Shown here: piece after piece, positions 27,804-38,800 of the stretch | How the letters are laid out: the number at the start of each line of letters is the position of its first letter | Numbering within the stretch: position 1 is the stretch's first letter | DNA from: Streptomyces luteolifulvus | GTDB lineage: Bacteria; Actinomycetota; Actinomycetes; Streptomycetales; Streptomycetaceae | Length of the DNA stretch: 64,000 nt | Assembly: GCF_008806595.1 (NCBI RefSeq) | Contig: NZ_VZRB01000011.1 | Coordinates: forward strand, 163,063 to 227,062 | Direction of reading: 5' to 3' | Position numbers and translations under genes: made by a program | The notes under the pieces: model-generated | The model's database searches: none | What the model saw: only the letters and a program-made list of their open reading frames with translations | Told to the model about the DNA's origin: nothing

Positions 27804-28427
27804 TTACCCCGTGTCGTTGCTGCAGGCGACTTGTAGGGCTTCTGACAGGTCCTGTGCATAGCGCGCGCCGAGGATGTAACTCTGCACTTGTATTGCGCGA
27901 CTATTACGCAGGGTTACGTCAAGGAAAGGGAGCCCCGCACTCTTCGGTGTTTTCCCGCAATCCGTCACGCGCATCGTGACAACGATCTTGCGGCTGGAGC
28001 CCGCCTTCGTGGGGAACGGGGCCTGCGGCGCCGACGTCACGGACACCCCGGCGTAGGGCTGGGCAATCCGTGTCACGGTGACCGGCGGGCCGGACGCCAC
28101 GCTCAGTACCACCGCGAAGCTGAAGGTCCTCGGCCGCACTCCCATGGGCGTGGCCACCTGTTCCAGATAGGTCACGTCGACCACCTGAGCGGGGTAGGGC
28201 GCGGCGGGCGGCGGCGGCTCCTGCGGGCGGGTCGCGTAGAGGTAGCCGCCGCCGGCCAGCAGGACGGCCGCTGTCGCGGTCGTGAGGGCCGCGCGCCGGT
28301 GCAGGGAGTACCAGAGGGCGAGACGCTCGCGCGAGCGCCGTGGCGGGGGAGGGGCGCCCGGCTCGTCGGTGTCCCACGCGCGCGTGCCCTCGCCCGGCTC
28401 GACCGGGCCCACTCCGCTCACTGCCAC
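27804..28427 (-). CDS. membrane-anchored extracytoplasmic protein of unknown function
   Basis: The 207-residue protein has a Pro/Arg-rich cytoplasmic start, a single membrane segment (about 46-65) and an all-beta-looking outer domain with one Cys pair. It overlaps the upstream lipoprotein gene by 10 nt, so the two are probably translated together and may work together at the cell surface. I recognise no named domain. Confidence 0.7.
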   Translation of the reverse strand: MAVSGVGPVEPGEGTRAWDTDEPGAPPPPRRSRERLALWYSLHRRAALTTATAAVLLAGGGYLYATRPQEPPPPAAPYPAQVVDVTYLEQVATPMGVRPRTFSFAVVLSVASGPPVTVTRIAQPYAGVSVTSAPQAPFPTKAGSSRKIVVTMRVTDCGKTPKSAGLPFLDVTLRNSRAIQVQSYILGARYAQDLSEALQVACSNDTG

Positions 28428-28831
28428 GGCCCAGCGGTCGGAGCGCCGGTGCGGTACAGCTCCGCGCAGCCCTCACGGACCCGGCGGTCGATCAGCTCGT
28501 CCGCCGCCGCGGCTCCCCGGCGCTTCTTCTCGGCCCGTGCGGCGTCGACGACGTCCCGCAGGATCTCGTACTGCCCGTTGGACAGGCCCATCGACTGGTA
28601 GTCCCCGTAGGTGTTCTGGTCCAGCACCTCGCGTGACCAGTGGACGACGATCCGCGTGCACAGGTCCTGCGGGGGTGTGGCCGACGCGGAGGCGGAGGCG
28701 GTGGTCCCGGTGGTGGAGGCGCCCGTCGTGCCGGACTCCCCGCATCCGGCGACCAAGGTGCCCGTCACGAGCATCAGCACGAGCCCGAATCCGAGCACGG
28801 CCCCCGGCCGGGGGGCGCTTCCCGTTTCCAT
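28418..28831 (-). CDS. small lipoprotein of unknown function
   Basis: The 137-residue precursor has a signal sequence ending in the lipobox LVAGC, a Ser/Thr/Gly spacer, then a charged helical domain with two Cys residues. ATG 28831 was chosen because it places a short basic n-region before the hydrophobic core; the open frame runs back to 28888. It overlaps the next gene and forms a two-gene envelope unit. Confidence 0.7.
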   Translation of the reverse strand: METGSAPRPGAVLGFGLVLMLVTGTLVAGCGESGTTGASTTGTTASASASATPPQDLCTRIVVHWSREVLDQNTYGDYQSMGLSNGQYEILRDVVDAARAEKKRRGAAAADELIDRRVREGCAELYRTGAPTAGPWQ

Positions 28832-28996
28832 GACCACGACGCTAGGGCCTGCGCGGCTGATCGGGCCAGAGGCGGCACGCGTCGGCACGGGTCACAGCGG
28901 GTTGTGCGCTGCCCCTGGCGGGGGTGCTTGGAGTTTCCGCGGGCGAGGTGGACGGGAGAGGCCCGCGTGCGCCCGCCCCCGCCCGTCGGTGTTCGG

Positions 28997-29485
28997 TCAG
29001 CCCGCCGCGCGTACCCGCTCCTCGTCGGCCGGGCCCACGTCCCGCAGGAGGCAGGTGAGCCGGGCGCTGCACACGCGTCGGCCCTGCTCGTCGCTGACCA
29101 CGATCTCGTACGTCGCCGTGGACCGCCCCCGGTGCAGGGGCGTGGCCACCCCGGTGACAAGGCCGGAGCGCACCCCGCGGTGGTGGGTGCAGTTCAGGTC
29201 GACCCCGACGGCGATCTTGGAGCTGCCTCCGTGCAGCATCGAGCCGATCGAGCCGAGCGTCTCCGCCAGCACCGCGGAGGCCCCTCCGTGCAGCAGCCCG
29301 TACGGCTGGGTGTTGCCCTCCACCGGCATCGTGCCGACGACCCGGTCCGCGGAGGCCTCCACGATCTGCACGCCCATGCGGGTCCCGAGGTGGCCCGCGG
29401 AGAACAGGCCCAGGAGGTCGACGCCGAGCGCGGCGTACTCGTCGATGACCTCTTGCGGGAACTTCACGTGCTGCTGCTCGCCCAT
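28997..29485 (-). CDS. PaaI-like hotdog-fold acyl-CoA thioesterase
   Basis: The 162-residue protein contains the hotdog motif QPYGLLHGGASAVLAETLGSIGS with the catalytic-type HGG...E arrangement, and the later VGVDLNCTHHRGVRSG strand. These enzymes cleave acyl-CoA, commonly hydroxybenzoyl or phenylacetyl types. ATG 29485 was chosen with GGAG upstream; the upstream open frame is not conserved-looking. No CoA-pathway genes are adjacent. Confidence 0.82.
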   Translation of the reverse strand: MGEQQHVKFPQEVIDEYAALGVDLLGLFSAGHLGTRMGVQIVEASADRVVGTMPVEGNTQPYGLLHGGASAVLAETLGSIGSMLHGGSSKIAVGVDLNCTHHRGVRSGLVTGVATPLHRGRSTATYEIVVSDEQGRRVCSARLTCLLRDVGPADEERVRAAG

Positions 29486-29537
29486 GCGCCGGGGCTCCGT
29501 TCGTCTTGACCAGTACGACTCCTGGCTGAGCAAACGC

Positions 29538-31832
<2,295 letters not shown>

Positions 31833-32055
31833 GCCCAGCTCCCCTTCCACTGCCTGTGCGCTGTGTGCTGTGTGCTCCGGGGACACCCGCGGCCCCGGCG
31901 TCTTCGATCCTCGCACGCGGCTGTGACAACGATCGAGGCCGGGAGCGAGCCGCGGTTCTTTCCACCACGGTGTGGGCCGACCGTGGCGGCGGAGTCCGGC
32001 GGTGCCGAAGCGACCGGGACCCCGGCTGTCAGTGGCACGTGGCAGGATCGGGGTC

Positions 32056-34779
32056 GTGGCAGAGACAGCATCGAAGAAGACCAACACCCCCGGCGACGGC
32101 CGCCCGCGGCTGATGCTCATGGACGGGCACTCGCTTGCCTACCGCGCGTTCTTCGCGCTGCCCGCGGAGAACTTCACGACCGCGACGGGCCAGCCGACGA
32201 ACGCGATCTACGGCTTCGCGTCGATGCTGGCCAACACGCTGCGCGACGAGTCGCCCACGCACTTCGCGGTGGCCTTCGACGTGTCCCGCAAGACGTGGCG
32301 CTCCGAGGAGTTCACGGAGTACAAGGCCAACCGCTCCAAGACCCCGGACGAGTTCAAGGGCCAGGTCGAGCTGATCGGCGAACTCCTCGACGCGATGCAC
32401 GTCTCCCGCTTCGCCGTCGACGGCTACGAGGCGGACGACGTCATCGCCACCCTCGCCACCCAGGCCGAGGCCGCGGGCTTCGAGGTGCTGATCGTCACCG
32501 GCGACCGGGACTCCTTCCAGCTGGTGTCCGAGCACACCACGGTGCTGTACCCGACCAAGGGTGTCTCGGAGCTGACCCGGTTCACCCCGGAGAAGGTCTT
32601 CGAGAAGTACGGGTTGACGCCCGCCCAGTACCCCGACTTCGCGGCGCTGCGCGGCGACCCGTCCGACAACCTCCCGGGCATCCCCGGCGTCGGCGAGAAG
32701 ACGGCCGCGAAGTGGATCAACCAGTTCGGGTCGTTCGCGGACCTCGTCGAGCGCGTCGACGAGGTCAAGGGCAAAGCCGGGCAGAACCTGCGCGACCACC
32801 TGGAGGCCGTCAAGCTCAACCGGCGGCTGACCGAACTGGAGCGGCAGGTGGAGCTGCCCCGGACGGTCGCGGACCTGGGGCGCGCCGCGTACGACCGCAA
32901 GGGCGTCGCGATGGTCCTCGACACCCTGGAGATCAGGAACCCCTCGCTGCGCGAGCGGCTGTTCGCGGTCGACCCCGGCGCCGAACAGGCCGAGGAGACC
33001 CCGGTCGTCGCGGACGGCATCGAACTGGACGGCCGCGTGCTCGGCACCGGCGAGCTGGCCCCCTGGCTCGCCGAGCACGGCACGCAGGTCCTCGGCGTCG
33101 CCACCGTCGACTCCTGGGCGCTCGGCACGGGCTCGGTGGCCGAGGTCGCCCTCGCCGCGGCCGGCGGAGCCGCCGCCTGGTTCGACCCCGCCGAACTGGA
33201 CGAGGCCGACGAGAAGGCGTTCGCGGCCTGGCTGGCCGACGAGAACAAGCCGAAGGTGCTGCACAACGCCAAGGGCGTGATGCGGGTCGCCCCCGAGCAC
33301 GGCTGGAGCGTCGCCGGCGTCACCATGGACACCGCGCTCGCCGCCTACCTGGTCAAGCCCGGCCGCCGTTCCTTCGACCTGGACGCGCTGTCGCTGGAGT
33401 ATCTGCACCGCGAGCTGGCCCCCGCCGCCGCGGCCGACGGCCAGCTCGCCTTCGGCGCCGACGACGGCGCGGAGGCCGAGGCCCTGATGATCCAGGCCCG
33501 GGCCGTGCTCGACCTGGGCCAGGCCTTCGAGGGCCGCCTCCAGGAAGTCGGCGCGGCGGACCTGCTGCGCGACGTGGAACTGCCCACCTCCGCCCTGCTG
33601 GCCCGGATGGAGCGGCCCGGCATCGCGGCCGACAGGAACCACCTGGAGGCCATGGAGCAGATGTTCGCGGGCGCCGTCCAGCAGGCGGTGAAGGAGGCCC
33701 ACGCGGCGGCAGGGCGCGATTTCAACCTGGGCTCGCCCAAGCAGCTCCAGGAGGTCCTGTTCGGCGAGCTGGCCCTGCCCAGGACGAAGAAGACCAAGAC
33801 GGGGTACACGACCGACGCCGACGCCCTGGCCTGGCTGGCCGGCCAGACCGACAACGAACTGCCGGTCATCATGCTCCGCCACCGTGAGCAGGCGAAGCTG
33901 CGCGTCACCGTCGAGGGTCTGATCAAGACCATCGCGGCGGACGGCCGTATCCACACCACGTTCAACCAGACCGTCGCCGCGACCGGCCGTCTGTCCTCGA
34001 CCGACCCCAACCTGCAGAACATCCCCGTCCGCACGGACGAGGGACGGGCCATCCGCCGCGGCTTCGTGGTGGGCGAGGGCTTCGAATCCCTGATGACGGC
34101 GGACTACAGCCAGATCGAACTGCGGGTGATGGCCCACCTGTCCGAGGACGCGGGCCTGATCGAGGCGTTCACCTCCGGCGAGGACCTGCACACCACGGCG
34201 GCCTCCCAGGTGTTCGCGGTCGAGCCGTCAGCCGTGGACGCGGAGATGCGGCGCAAGATCAAGGCGATGTCGTACGGCCTGGCCTACGGTCTGTCGGCCT
34301 TCGGCCTCTCCCAGCAGCTGAACATCGAGGCGGCCGAGGCCCGCGCCCTGATGGACGCCTACTTCGAGCGCTTCGGCGGAGTCCGGGACTATCTGCGCCG
34401 GGCCGTCGACGAGGCACGGGCGACGGGCTACACGGCGACGCTGTTCGGCCGCCGCCGCTATCTCCCCGACCTCAACAGCGACAACCGCCAGCGTCGCGAG
34501 GCGGCCGAGCGCATGGCTCTCAACGCTCCCATCCAGGGCACGGCGGCGGACATCGTCAAGATCGCCATGCTCAAGGTGGACCGTGCGCTGCGGGAGGCGG
34601 ACCTGAAGTCCCGGATGCTCCTCCAGGTCCACGACGAAATCGTCCTGGAGATCGCCCCCGGCGAGCGCGCGGCCACGGAGGAACTGGTCCGCCGGGAAAT
34701 GACCAACGCGGTCCACCTGCGAGCTCCCTTGGACGTGTCCGTGGGCTCGGGCCGGGACTGGGAGTCAGCAGCACACTAG
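32056..34779 (+). CDS. polA: DNA polymerase I
   Basis: The 907-residue protein has an N-terminal 5'-nuclease domain (LMLMDGHSLAYRAFFALP ... SDNLPGIPGVGEKTAAKW). The 3'-5' exonuclease domain looks degenerate: the DxE motif is replaced by VDSWAL, and HNAKGVM lacks the usual Asp. The polymerase domain is intact, with ATGRLSSTDPNLQNIPVR, DYSQIELRVMAHLS, the O-helix RRKIKAMSYGLAYG and the catalytic VHDEIV. It fills gaps in repair and replaces Okazaki primers, probably without proofreading, as known for other actinobacterial PolA. GTG 32056 was chosen for family alignment; CAGGAT ends 7 nt before it as a possible leaderless -10. Confidence 0.96.
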   Translation: MAETASKKTNTPGDGRPRLMLMDGHSLAYRAFFALPAENFTTATGQPTNAIYGFASMLANTLRDESPTHFAVAFDVSRKTWRSEEFTEYKANRSKTPDEFKGQVELIGELLDAMHVSRFAVDGYEADDVIATLATQAEAAGFEVLIVTGDRDSFQLVSEHTTVLYPTKGVSELTRFTPEKVFEKYGLTPAQYPDFAALRGDPSDNLPGIPGVGEKTAAKWINQFGSFADLVERVDEVKGKAGQNLRDHLEAVKLNRRLTELERQVELPRTVADLGRAAYDRKGVAMVLDTLEIRNPSLRERLFAVDPGAEQAEETPVVADGIELDGRVLGTGELAPWLAEHGTQVLGVATVDSWALGTGSVAEVALAAAGGAAAWFDPAELDEADEKAFAAWLADENKPKVLHNAKGVMRVAPEHGWSVAGVTMDTALAAYLVKPGRRSFDLDALSLEYLHRELAPAAAADGQLAFGADDGAEAEALMIQARAVLDLGQAFEGRLQEVGAADLLRDVELPTSALLARMERPGIAADRNHLEAMEQMFAGAVQQAVKEAHAAAGRDFNLGSPKQLQEVLFGELALPRTKKTKTGYTTDADALAWLAGQTDNELPVIMLRHREQAKLRVTVEGLIKTIAADGRIHTTFNQTVAATGRLSSTDPNLQNIPVRTDEGRAIRRGFVVGEGFESLMTADYSQIELRVMAHLSEDAGLIEAFTSGEDLHTTAASQVFAVEPSAVDAEMRRKIKAMSYGLAYGLSAFGLSQQLNIEAAEARALMDAYFERFGGVRDYLRRAVDEARATGYTATLFGRRRYLPDLNSDNRQRREAAERMALNAPIQGTAADIVKIAMLKVDRALREADLKSRMLLQVHDEIVLEIAPGERAATEELVRREMTNAVHLRAPLDVSVGSGRDWESAAH

Positions 34780-35111
34780 CCAACGGCGGTCAGGCGGGGG
34801 GCGTGCGTGGAGCCCACGGCGCCACAGGACGCCCTCCGCCGCAAGATCGTGCAACGGCAAGCAACGACCACGGTGCCATTGCCGATGCCGGCACCTGCTT
34901 CCGCCGCAACGGCGAGCAACCGCCACGGTGTGCTCCAGCGCCGAACCAGCCGGAACCCCGACTCCCGACTCCCGACCTCGACTCCCGCCCCGGCCCTCCC
35001 CGGGCCACACCCCGCCCAACCCCCGCCCGCCCCCCACCCCCCGGAGGGCCCCTCACTCGCGTGGCCCCCGCCAACACGCGCCCCGCCCCCGCAGCCCGTA
35101 AGGATGCGGGC
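34780..35111. other. 332-nt region without a convincing gene after polA
   Basis: Open frames exist on both strands but are low-complexity Pro/Arg or Gly/Arg-rich. The only structure seen is an imperfect direct repeat of 24 nt (34852-34875 and 34907-34930, 21 identical positions, core AGCAAC..CCACGGTG). Confidence 0.5.
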
Positions 35112-35402
35112 ATGGGTATACGCATGCTCCACCGCCGGACGGCCCCCGTACGGGCGCAAGCGCAGTCGAGCACCACGGCGACCCGCTCCACGCCGCTCCC
35201 GGCCTTCGCCATCGACGCGAGCCACGCCCGCACCCCCGGAGGAACTCGCACCCGCATCCGGCGATTCACGACGGTCAACTCGGCTCAAATGCGCTGCACC
35301 CGCATGATCGGGCGCTGTCGCGACTACCTCGCCCGCCTCGTCACCCGGCTCCCACACCCCCGCCGCCACCGAGCCCCTTGCACAGGCCACCCCCGTCAGT
35401 GA
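35112..35402 (+). CDS. small Arg-rich protein of unknown function
   Basis: This frame encodes 96 residues starting MGIRMLHRRTAPV, with a Thr/Ala-rich middle (LPAFAIDASHAR) and a basic tail CRDYLARLVTRLPHPRRHR. AAGGA lies 8 nt before ATG 35112. The layout of a short basic start, a P-A-F-A core and a C-terminal helix resembles small hypothetical proteins I recall from this place in other Streptomyces, but no function is known. It could be non-coding. Confidence 0.45.
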   Translation: MGIRMLHRRTAPVRAQAQSSTTATRSTPLPAFAIDASHARTPGGTRTRIRRFTTVNSAQMRCTRMIGRCRDYLARLVTRLPHPRRHRAPCTGHPRQ

Positions 35403-35619
35403 GCCGCCGAAGGGTCTCCGCCATCGTCGGTGAGCCGCTGGATGGCATCCGCGTCCCCGCCGGTGAGCCACCGAAGGGTCTCCGCCATCGTCGGTGAGCC
35501 GCTGGATGCCATCCGCGTCCCCGCCGGTGAGCCGCTGGAGGTCTCCGCCCCAATTGCCGTCAGTGCGCGCCGGACGGTCTCCACCCCCGTCAGTGAACCG
35601 CCGGACGGCTACCGCTGCG
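35399..35619. repeat. degenerate tandem array, 64-bp period built of 31/33-bp half-units
   Basis: Units beginning GTGAGCCGCCGAAGGGTCTC or GTGAGCCGCTGGATGGCATC alternate at 35399, 35430, 35463, 35494 and 35527. The 64-bp composite at 35399 and 35463 differs at two positions. More divergent units start at 35563 and 35593 and run into the 3' end of the DUF4184 gene. It is not a CRISPR, because no unique spacers separate the units. Confidence 0.8.
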
Positions 35620-36450
35620 CTCCCGGTCCGCTTCCGTCGAAGTGCTGCCTGCCCGGGCCGGACGCCACACCCTGACCCCCACGGCGTACAGCACCCCGCC
35701 CAGCACCAGACCCGCGCCCGCCCCGAAGCACAGCGTCGGTATCAGCTCCCAGGGCCTGGCCCTGGACCCCCAGTACTCCCACCACCGCGACGCCCGCTCC
35801 ACGGCCCCGACCACCACGCAGCCGCCGATCACGGCACCGGCCGGCCACCGGTCCCGTACCGACAACTCCGCGACCCCCGCGGGGTCCGCCGCGGGCGCCC
35901 GCCGCAGTGCGCGCATCACGAACACGGCGATGACGACAGCGGCGACCGCGGAACTGCCGTACTGCAGGTACCAGTACAGAGGGGAGCCCGCCACCGTCTG
36001 GCCGAGGACGGGGAACACCCGCATGCCCCACCGGTCGAGATGTGTGAACGCGTCCCACACGACGTGTGTCAACGCGCCGAGCGCGGCGGAGACATACCAC
36101 CAGGCCACCGAGGACAGCCGCACGCGCGCGCGTGGCGCCCCGCAGCGCAAGAGCGCGGCCGGACGCCCCTGCCGGGCCCGCGGCAACAGCGCGACCAGCG
36201 GTTCGCGCACCAGCAGCCACAGTCCCACCAGCGCCCAGGCGACGAGCACATCGACGGTGAACACGCCGGTGAACGAGTGCGTGAAGTCCCCGAACTCCAT
36301 CGCCCCGGACAGGACGCTCGCCGCGAAGTAGGTCATGTCGGGCGAGAAGGAACCCGCCACGAGCGCGGTCGGTACCAGCCGGCCCCGGCCGGTTCCGTCG
36401 GTGCGCACGCCGGGCAGCACAGCCGCCGCATGGCTGAGGGTGAACGGCAA
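35590..36450 (-). CDS. DUF4184 integral membrane protein
   Basis: The 286-residue protein starts PFTLSHAAAVLP and continues with SPDMTYF and ALTHVVWDAFTH, the His/Asp motifs of the DUF4184 family. It has about six membrane segments. The family is distantly related to membrane-bound metal-dependent hydrolases and its function is unknown. TTG 36450 was chosen because GAGGAG lies 6 nt upstream and the family motif begins at the second codon; no ATG or GTG is correctly placed. The last codons overlap the degenerate tandem repeat. Confidence 0.75.
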   Translation of the reverse strand: MPFTLSHAAAVLPGVRTDGTGRGRLVPTALVAGSFSPDMTYFAASVLSGAMEFGDFTHSFTGVFTVDVLVAWALVGLWLLVREPLVALLPRARQGRPAALLRCGAPRARVRLSSVAWWYVSAALGALTHVVWDAFTHLDRWGMRVFPVLGQTVAGSPLYWYLQYGSSAVAAVVIAVFVMRALRRAPAADPAGVAELSVRDRWPAGAVIGGCVVVGAVERASRWWEYWGSRARPWELIPTLCFGAGAGLVLGGVLYAVGVRVWRPARAGSTSTEADRERSGSRPAVH

Positions 36451-36766
36451 AAGGGCTCCTCGTCGCGGACGTCGGCCGGACGGTCGGCCGGGTGATCGGA
36501 TCGGTTCAGTATGCAGGGACGCCGTCCAGTCCAACGAGACATGGCCGACCGGTGAAATCCGGACGCGAACAGGTGCCCGTGCCAACGTAGTTGTCGTGGT
36601 TGTCGTAGGGTCACTTGGGTGCCCGCGCTGGGCAGTGCGTCGAACAGACGAACAAAGCACTCAAATGAACCGCGAGGGCAACCAGCACCGCGAGCCGATC
36701 GTCACAACGGGCGAGCACAGCAGACAGAGACGGGCGCTCGGGCGTCCACGGGGAGGGGTTCACTCT

Positions 36767-38476
36767 ATGGCGGCGCAATTCGGCGGCAGGCTGCGCAAGG
36801 GAGCGGCGACCACCGCCGTGGCCGCAGCCGCGGTCGCGGCCCTGTCGGCGTCCCAGGCTCCCGGAGTGACGGTCGACGACAGCGGCAGACAGGCCGGCGG
36901 CGCCCGGTCCGCCTCCGAGGCGATCCCCGAGGACAGCGGAGCGACCGGCAACTCGCCGTACTACACGGACCTGCCGCCCCTCAGCAGCCCGAACCCCTCG
37001 CCGTCCGCCGGCACCTCCGTCTCCCAGTCCGACGCCGAGGCGGGCATCCCCGCGACGGTCCTCGACGCCTACAAGAAGGCCGAGTCGGCGATGCGGGAGG
37101 CGAAGCCCGGCTGCAACCTGCCCTGGGAGCTCCTCGCCGCCATCGGCAACGTCGAGTCCGGCCAGGCCCGCGGCGGCCGCGTCGACGCGAATGGCACGAC
37201 GCTCACCCCGATCCTCGGCCCGCAGCTCGACGGCAACGGCTTCGCCCTCATCAAGGACACCGACAACGGCGCCTACGACGGCAACAGCACATACGACCAG
37301 GCCGTCGGGCCCATGCAGTTCATCCCCTCCACCTGGAGGTGGGCGGGCCGCGACGGCAACGACGACGGCGAGAAGGACCCCAACAACGTCTACGACGCCG
37401 CCCTCGCCGCCGCCCACTACCTTTGCCGCTACGACTGGGACCTGTCCACCCAGGCCGACCTCGACCGGGCGATCCTCAGCTACAACAACTCCCAGGACTA
37501 CCTGAACACCGTCCTGAGGTGGCTGGAGTACTACCGCAAGGGCACCCACGAGATCCCGGACGGCACCGGCACCATCCCCTCGGGCCGCAGCGACGACGAC
37601 GCGGGCGCGAGCCCCGACCCATCGTCCCCGCCCTCGGACAAGCCCCGCCACCACAAGCCCGGCGGCGGTCCCGACACCCCGAGCCCGAAGCCGCCCAGCT
37701 CCCCGGGCACACCGCAGGCGCCGCAGACTCCCACCGACACGGTGGACCACCTGGAGGACGCGGGCACCGCGAAGCTCACGGCGACGGCGGGCGACACCTT
37801 CGCCAAGAAGATCAGCACCCGCGCCGAGACCAAGGCCGGCAGGACCGTCGCCAAGGTCAGGCTCCGCTTCACCATCGTCGGCGACACCGACACCACCTTC
37901 GCCGGTGGCGAGAGCGTCGCCACGGTCGTCACCAACGGCTCCGGCGTGGCCGTGGCACCCGCACTGCAGGCCGGTGAGAAGACGGGCGACTTCACCGTCC
38001 GCGTCAGCGTCGCCGGCCGTACGGTCAAGGGACTCGACTACGCCGCCACCGTCACCGAGCGTGTCGCGGACGCCCTCGCCCGTACCAGCGAGACCGCGCT
38101 GACCTGCACCCCGGGCGGCGAGTTCGCGGACCCGGTCGAGGTGAAGGCCACCTACCAGGGCGCCGTCGCGGACAAGGTCGCGGCCTCCGCCACGCTCGTC
38201 AAGTCGGCCGACGACGCGACCGAGAACGACAAGGGCCCCTACTTCAAGGACGCGGACGGCAAGGCCGTACGCACCCTGACGGGTCTGGTGACGGACGCGA
38301 ACGGCCTGCTGAAGCTGCCGAAGCTGTACGCCGACGACACCACCGGCACGTTCCTGCTCCGCATCACCACCGCGGGCGGCGCGACGCTGACGGTCGAACT
38401 GACCGTGGCCGCGGCCCCGATGCCGTCGCCCAGCGCGTCGTCCAGCCCCAGCACGTCGCCCAGCCCCACCGCCTAG
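36767..38476 (+). CDS. secreted lytic murein transglycosylase with C-terminal beta repeats
   Basis: The 569-residue precursor has a basic n-region and Ala-rich signal (about 1-35). A transglycosylase domain follows (about 90-260), including PWELLAAIGNVESG with the catalytic Glu, the MltB-like GPMQFIPSTW, and an AAAHYLC then AILSYNNSQDYL helix. A Ser/Pro linker leads to two Ig-like modules. It should cleave glycan strands of peptidoglycan outside the cell, perhaps during growth or sporulation. ATG 36767 has GGGAGGGG upstream and starts the signal peptide cleanly; ATG 36665 would add a hydrophilic leader. A strong terminator follows. Confidence 0.87.
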   Translation: MAAQFGGRLRKGAATTAVAAAAVAALSASQAPGVTVDDSGRQAGGARSASEAIPEDSGATGNSPYYTDLPPLSSPNPSPSAGTSVSQSDAEAGIPATVLDAYKKAESAMREAKPGCNLPWELLAAIGNVESGQARGGRVDANGTTLTPILGPQLDGNGFALIKDTDNGAYDGNSTYDQAVGPMQFIPSTWRWAGRDGNDDGEKDPNNVYDAALAAAHYLCRYDWDLSTQADLDRAILSYNNSQDYLNTVLRWLEYYRKGTHEIPDGTGTIPSGRSDDDAGASPDPSSPPSDKPRHHKPGGGPDTPSPKPPSSPGTPQAPQTPTDTVDHLEDAGTAKLTATAGDTFAKKISTRAETKAGRTVAKVRLRFTIVGDTDTTFAGGESVATVVTNGSGVAVAPALQAGEKTGDFTVRVSVAGRTVKGLDYAATVTERVADALARTSETALTCTPGGEFADPVEVKATYQGAVADKVAASATLVKSADDATENDKGPYFKDADGKAVRTLTGLVTDANGLLKLPKLYADDTTGTFLLRITTAGGATLTVELTVAAAPMPSPSASSSPSTSPSPTA

Positions 38477-38495
38477 TACCCGCGGTTTCCGTACG

Positions 38496-38546
38496 ACAAC
38501 GGCGGCGCTCCTCCCCGGCTGCACGGGAGAGGAGCGCCGCCGTTGT
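38496..38546 (+). terminator. 18-bp stem terminator after the transglycosylase gene
   Basis: ACAACGGCGGCGCTCCTC (38496-38513) pairs perfectly with GAGGAGCGCCGCCGTTGT (38529-38546) around a 15-nt loop. Confidence 0.85.
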
Positions 38547-38631
38547 GTGCGCGACGTGTTCTCATCTCGCCCGCCCGTTGCTACGGTGCCGGATCTGACG
38601 CCCCATCAGTACGCCCCGTCGGGAGGCCGGC

Positions 38632-38766
38632 ATGCGCGCCCTGATCGCCGCCGCGACCGGACTCGCTCTCGCGTTCGCTCTGGTCCTCACGCTCACCGCC
38701 CTCGGGACACCGACGGGAAAGACGTCTCCGAAGCCACTGCTGACGACGGTGCCCGCACATCCGTGA
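38632..38766 (+). CDS. 44-residue membrane protein, SPW_0924 family
   Basis: The ORF encodes 44 residues: MRALIAAATGLALAFALVL, then a short hydrophilic tail GTPTGKTSPKPLLTTVPAHP. It is a single-pass peptide and GGGAGG lies 5 nt upstream of ATG 38632. I recognise the wording as the small SPW_0924-type family of Streptomyces; its function is unknown. It precedes the DUF3068 gene by 34 nt and is probably cotranscribed. Confidence 0.75.
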   Translation: MRALIAAATGLALAFALVLTLTALGTPTGKTSPKPLLTTVPAHP

Positions 38767-38800
38767 CCGCCCGTCAGGTCCGCCCGGGAAGGAGGTCGAG

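Noticed and set aside
34803..35111. N-terminal extension of the small Arg-rich protein
   Set aside because: The extension is Pro/Arg low-complexity and lacks a ribosome site, while ATG 35112 has AAGGA upstream.
35399..35619. CRISPR array
   Set aside because: Units are adjacent and degenerate, with no unique spacers and no cas genes.
36335..36766. Upstream start for the lytic transglycosylase
   Set aside because: The extension overlaps the divergent DUF4184 gene and would bury the signal peptide inside the protein.
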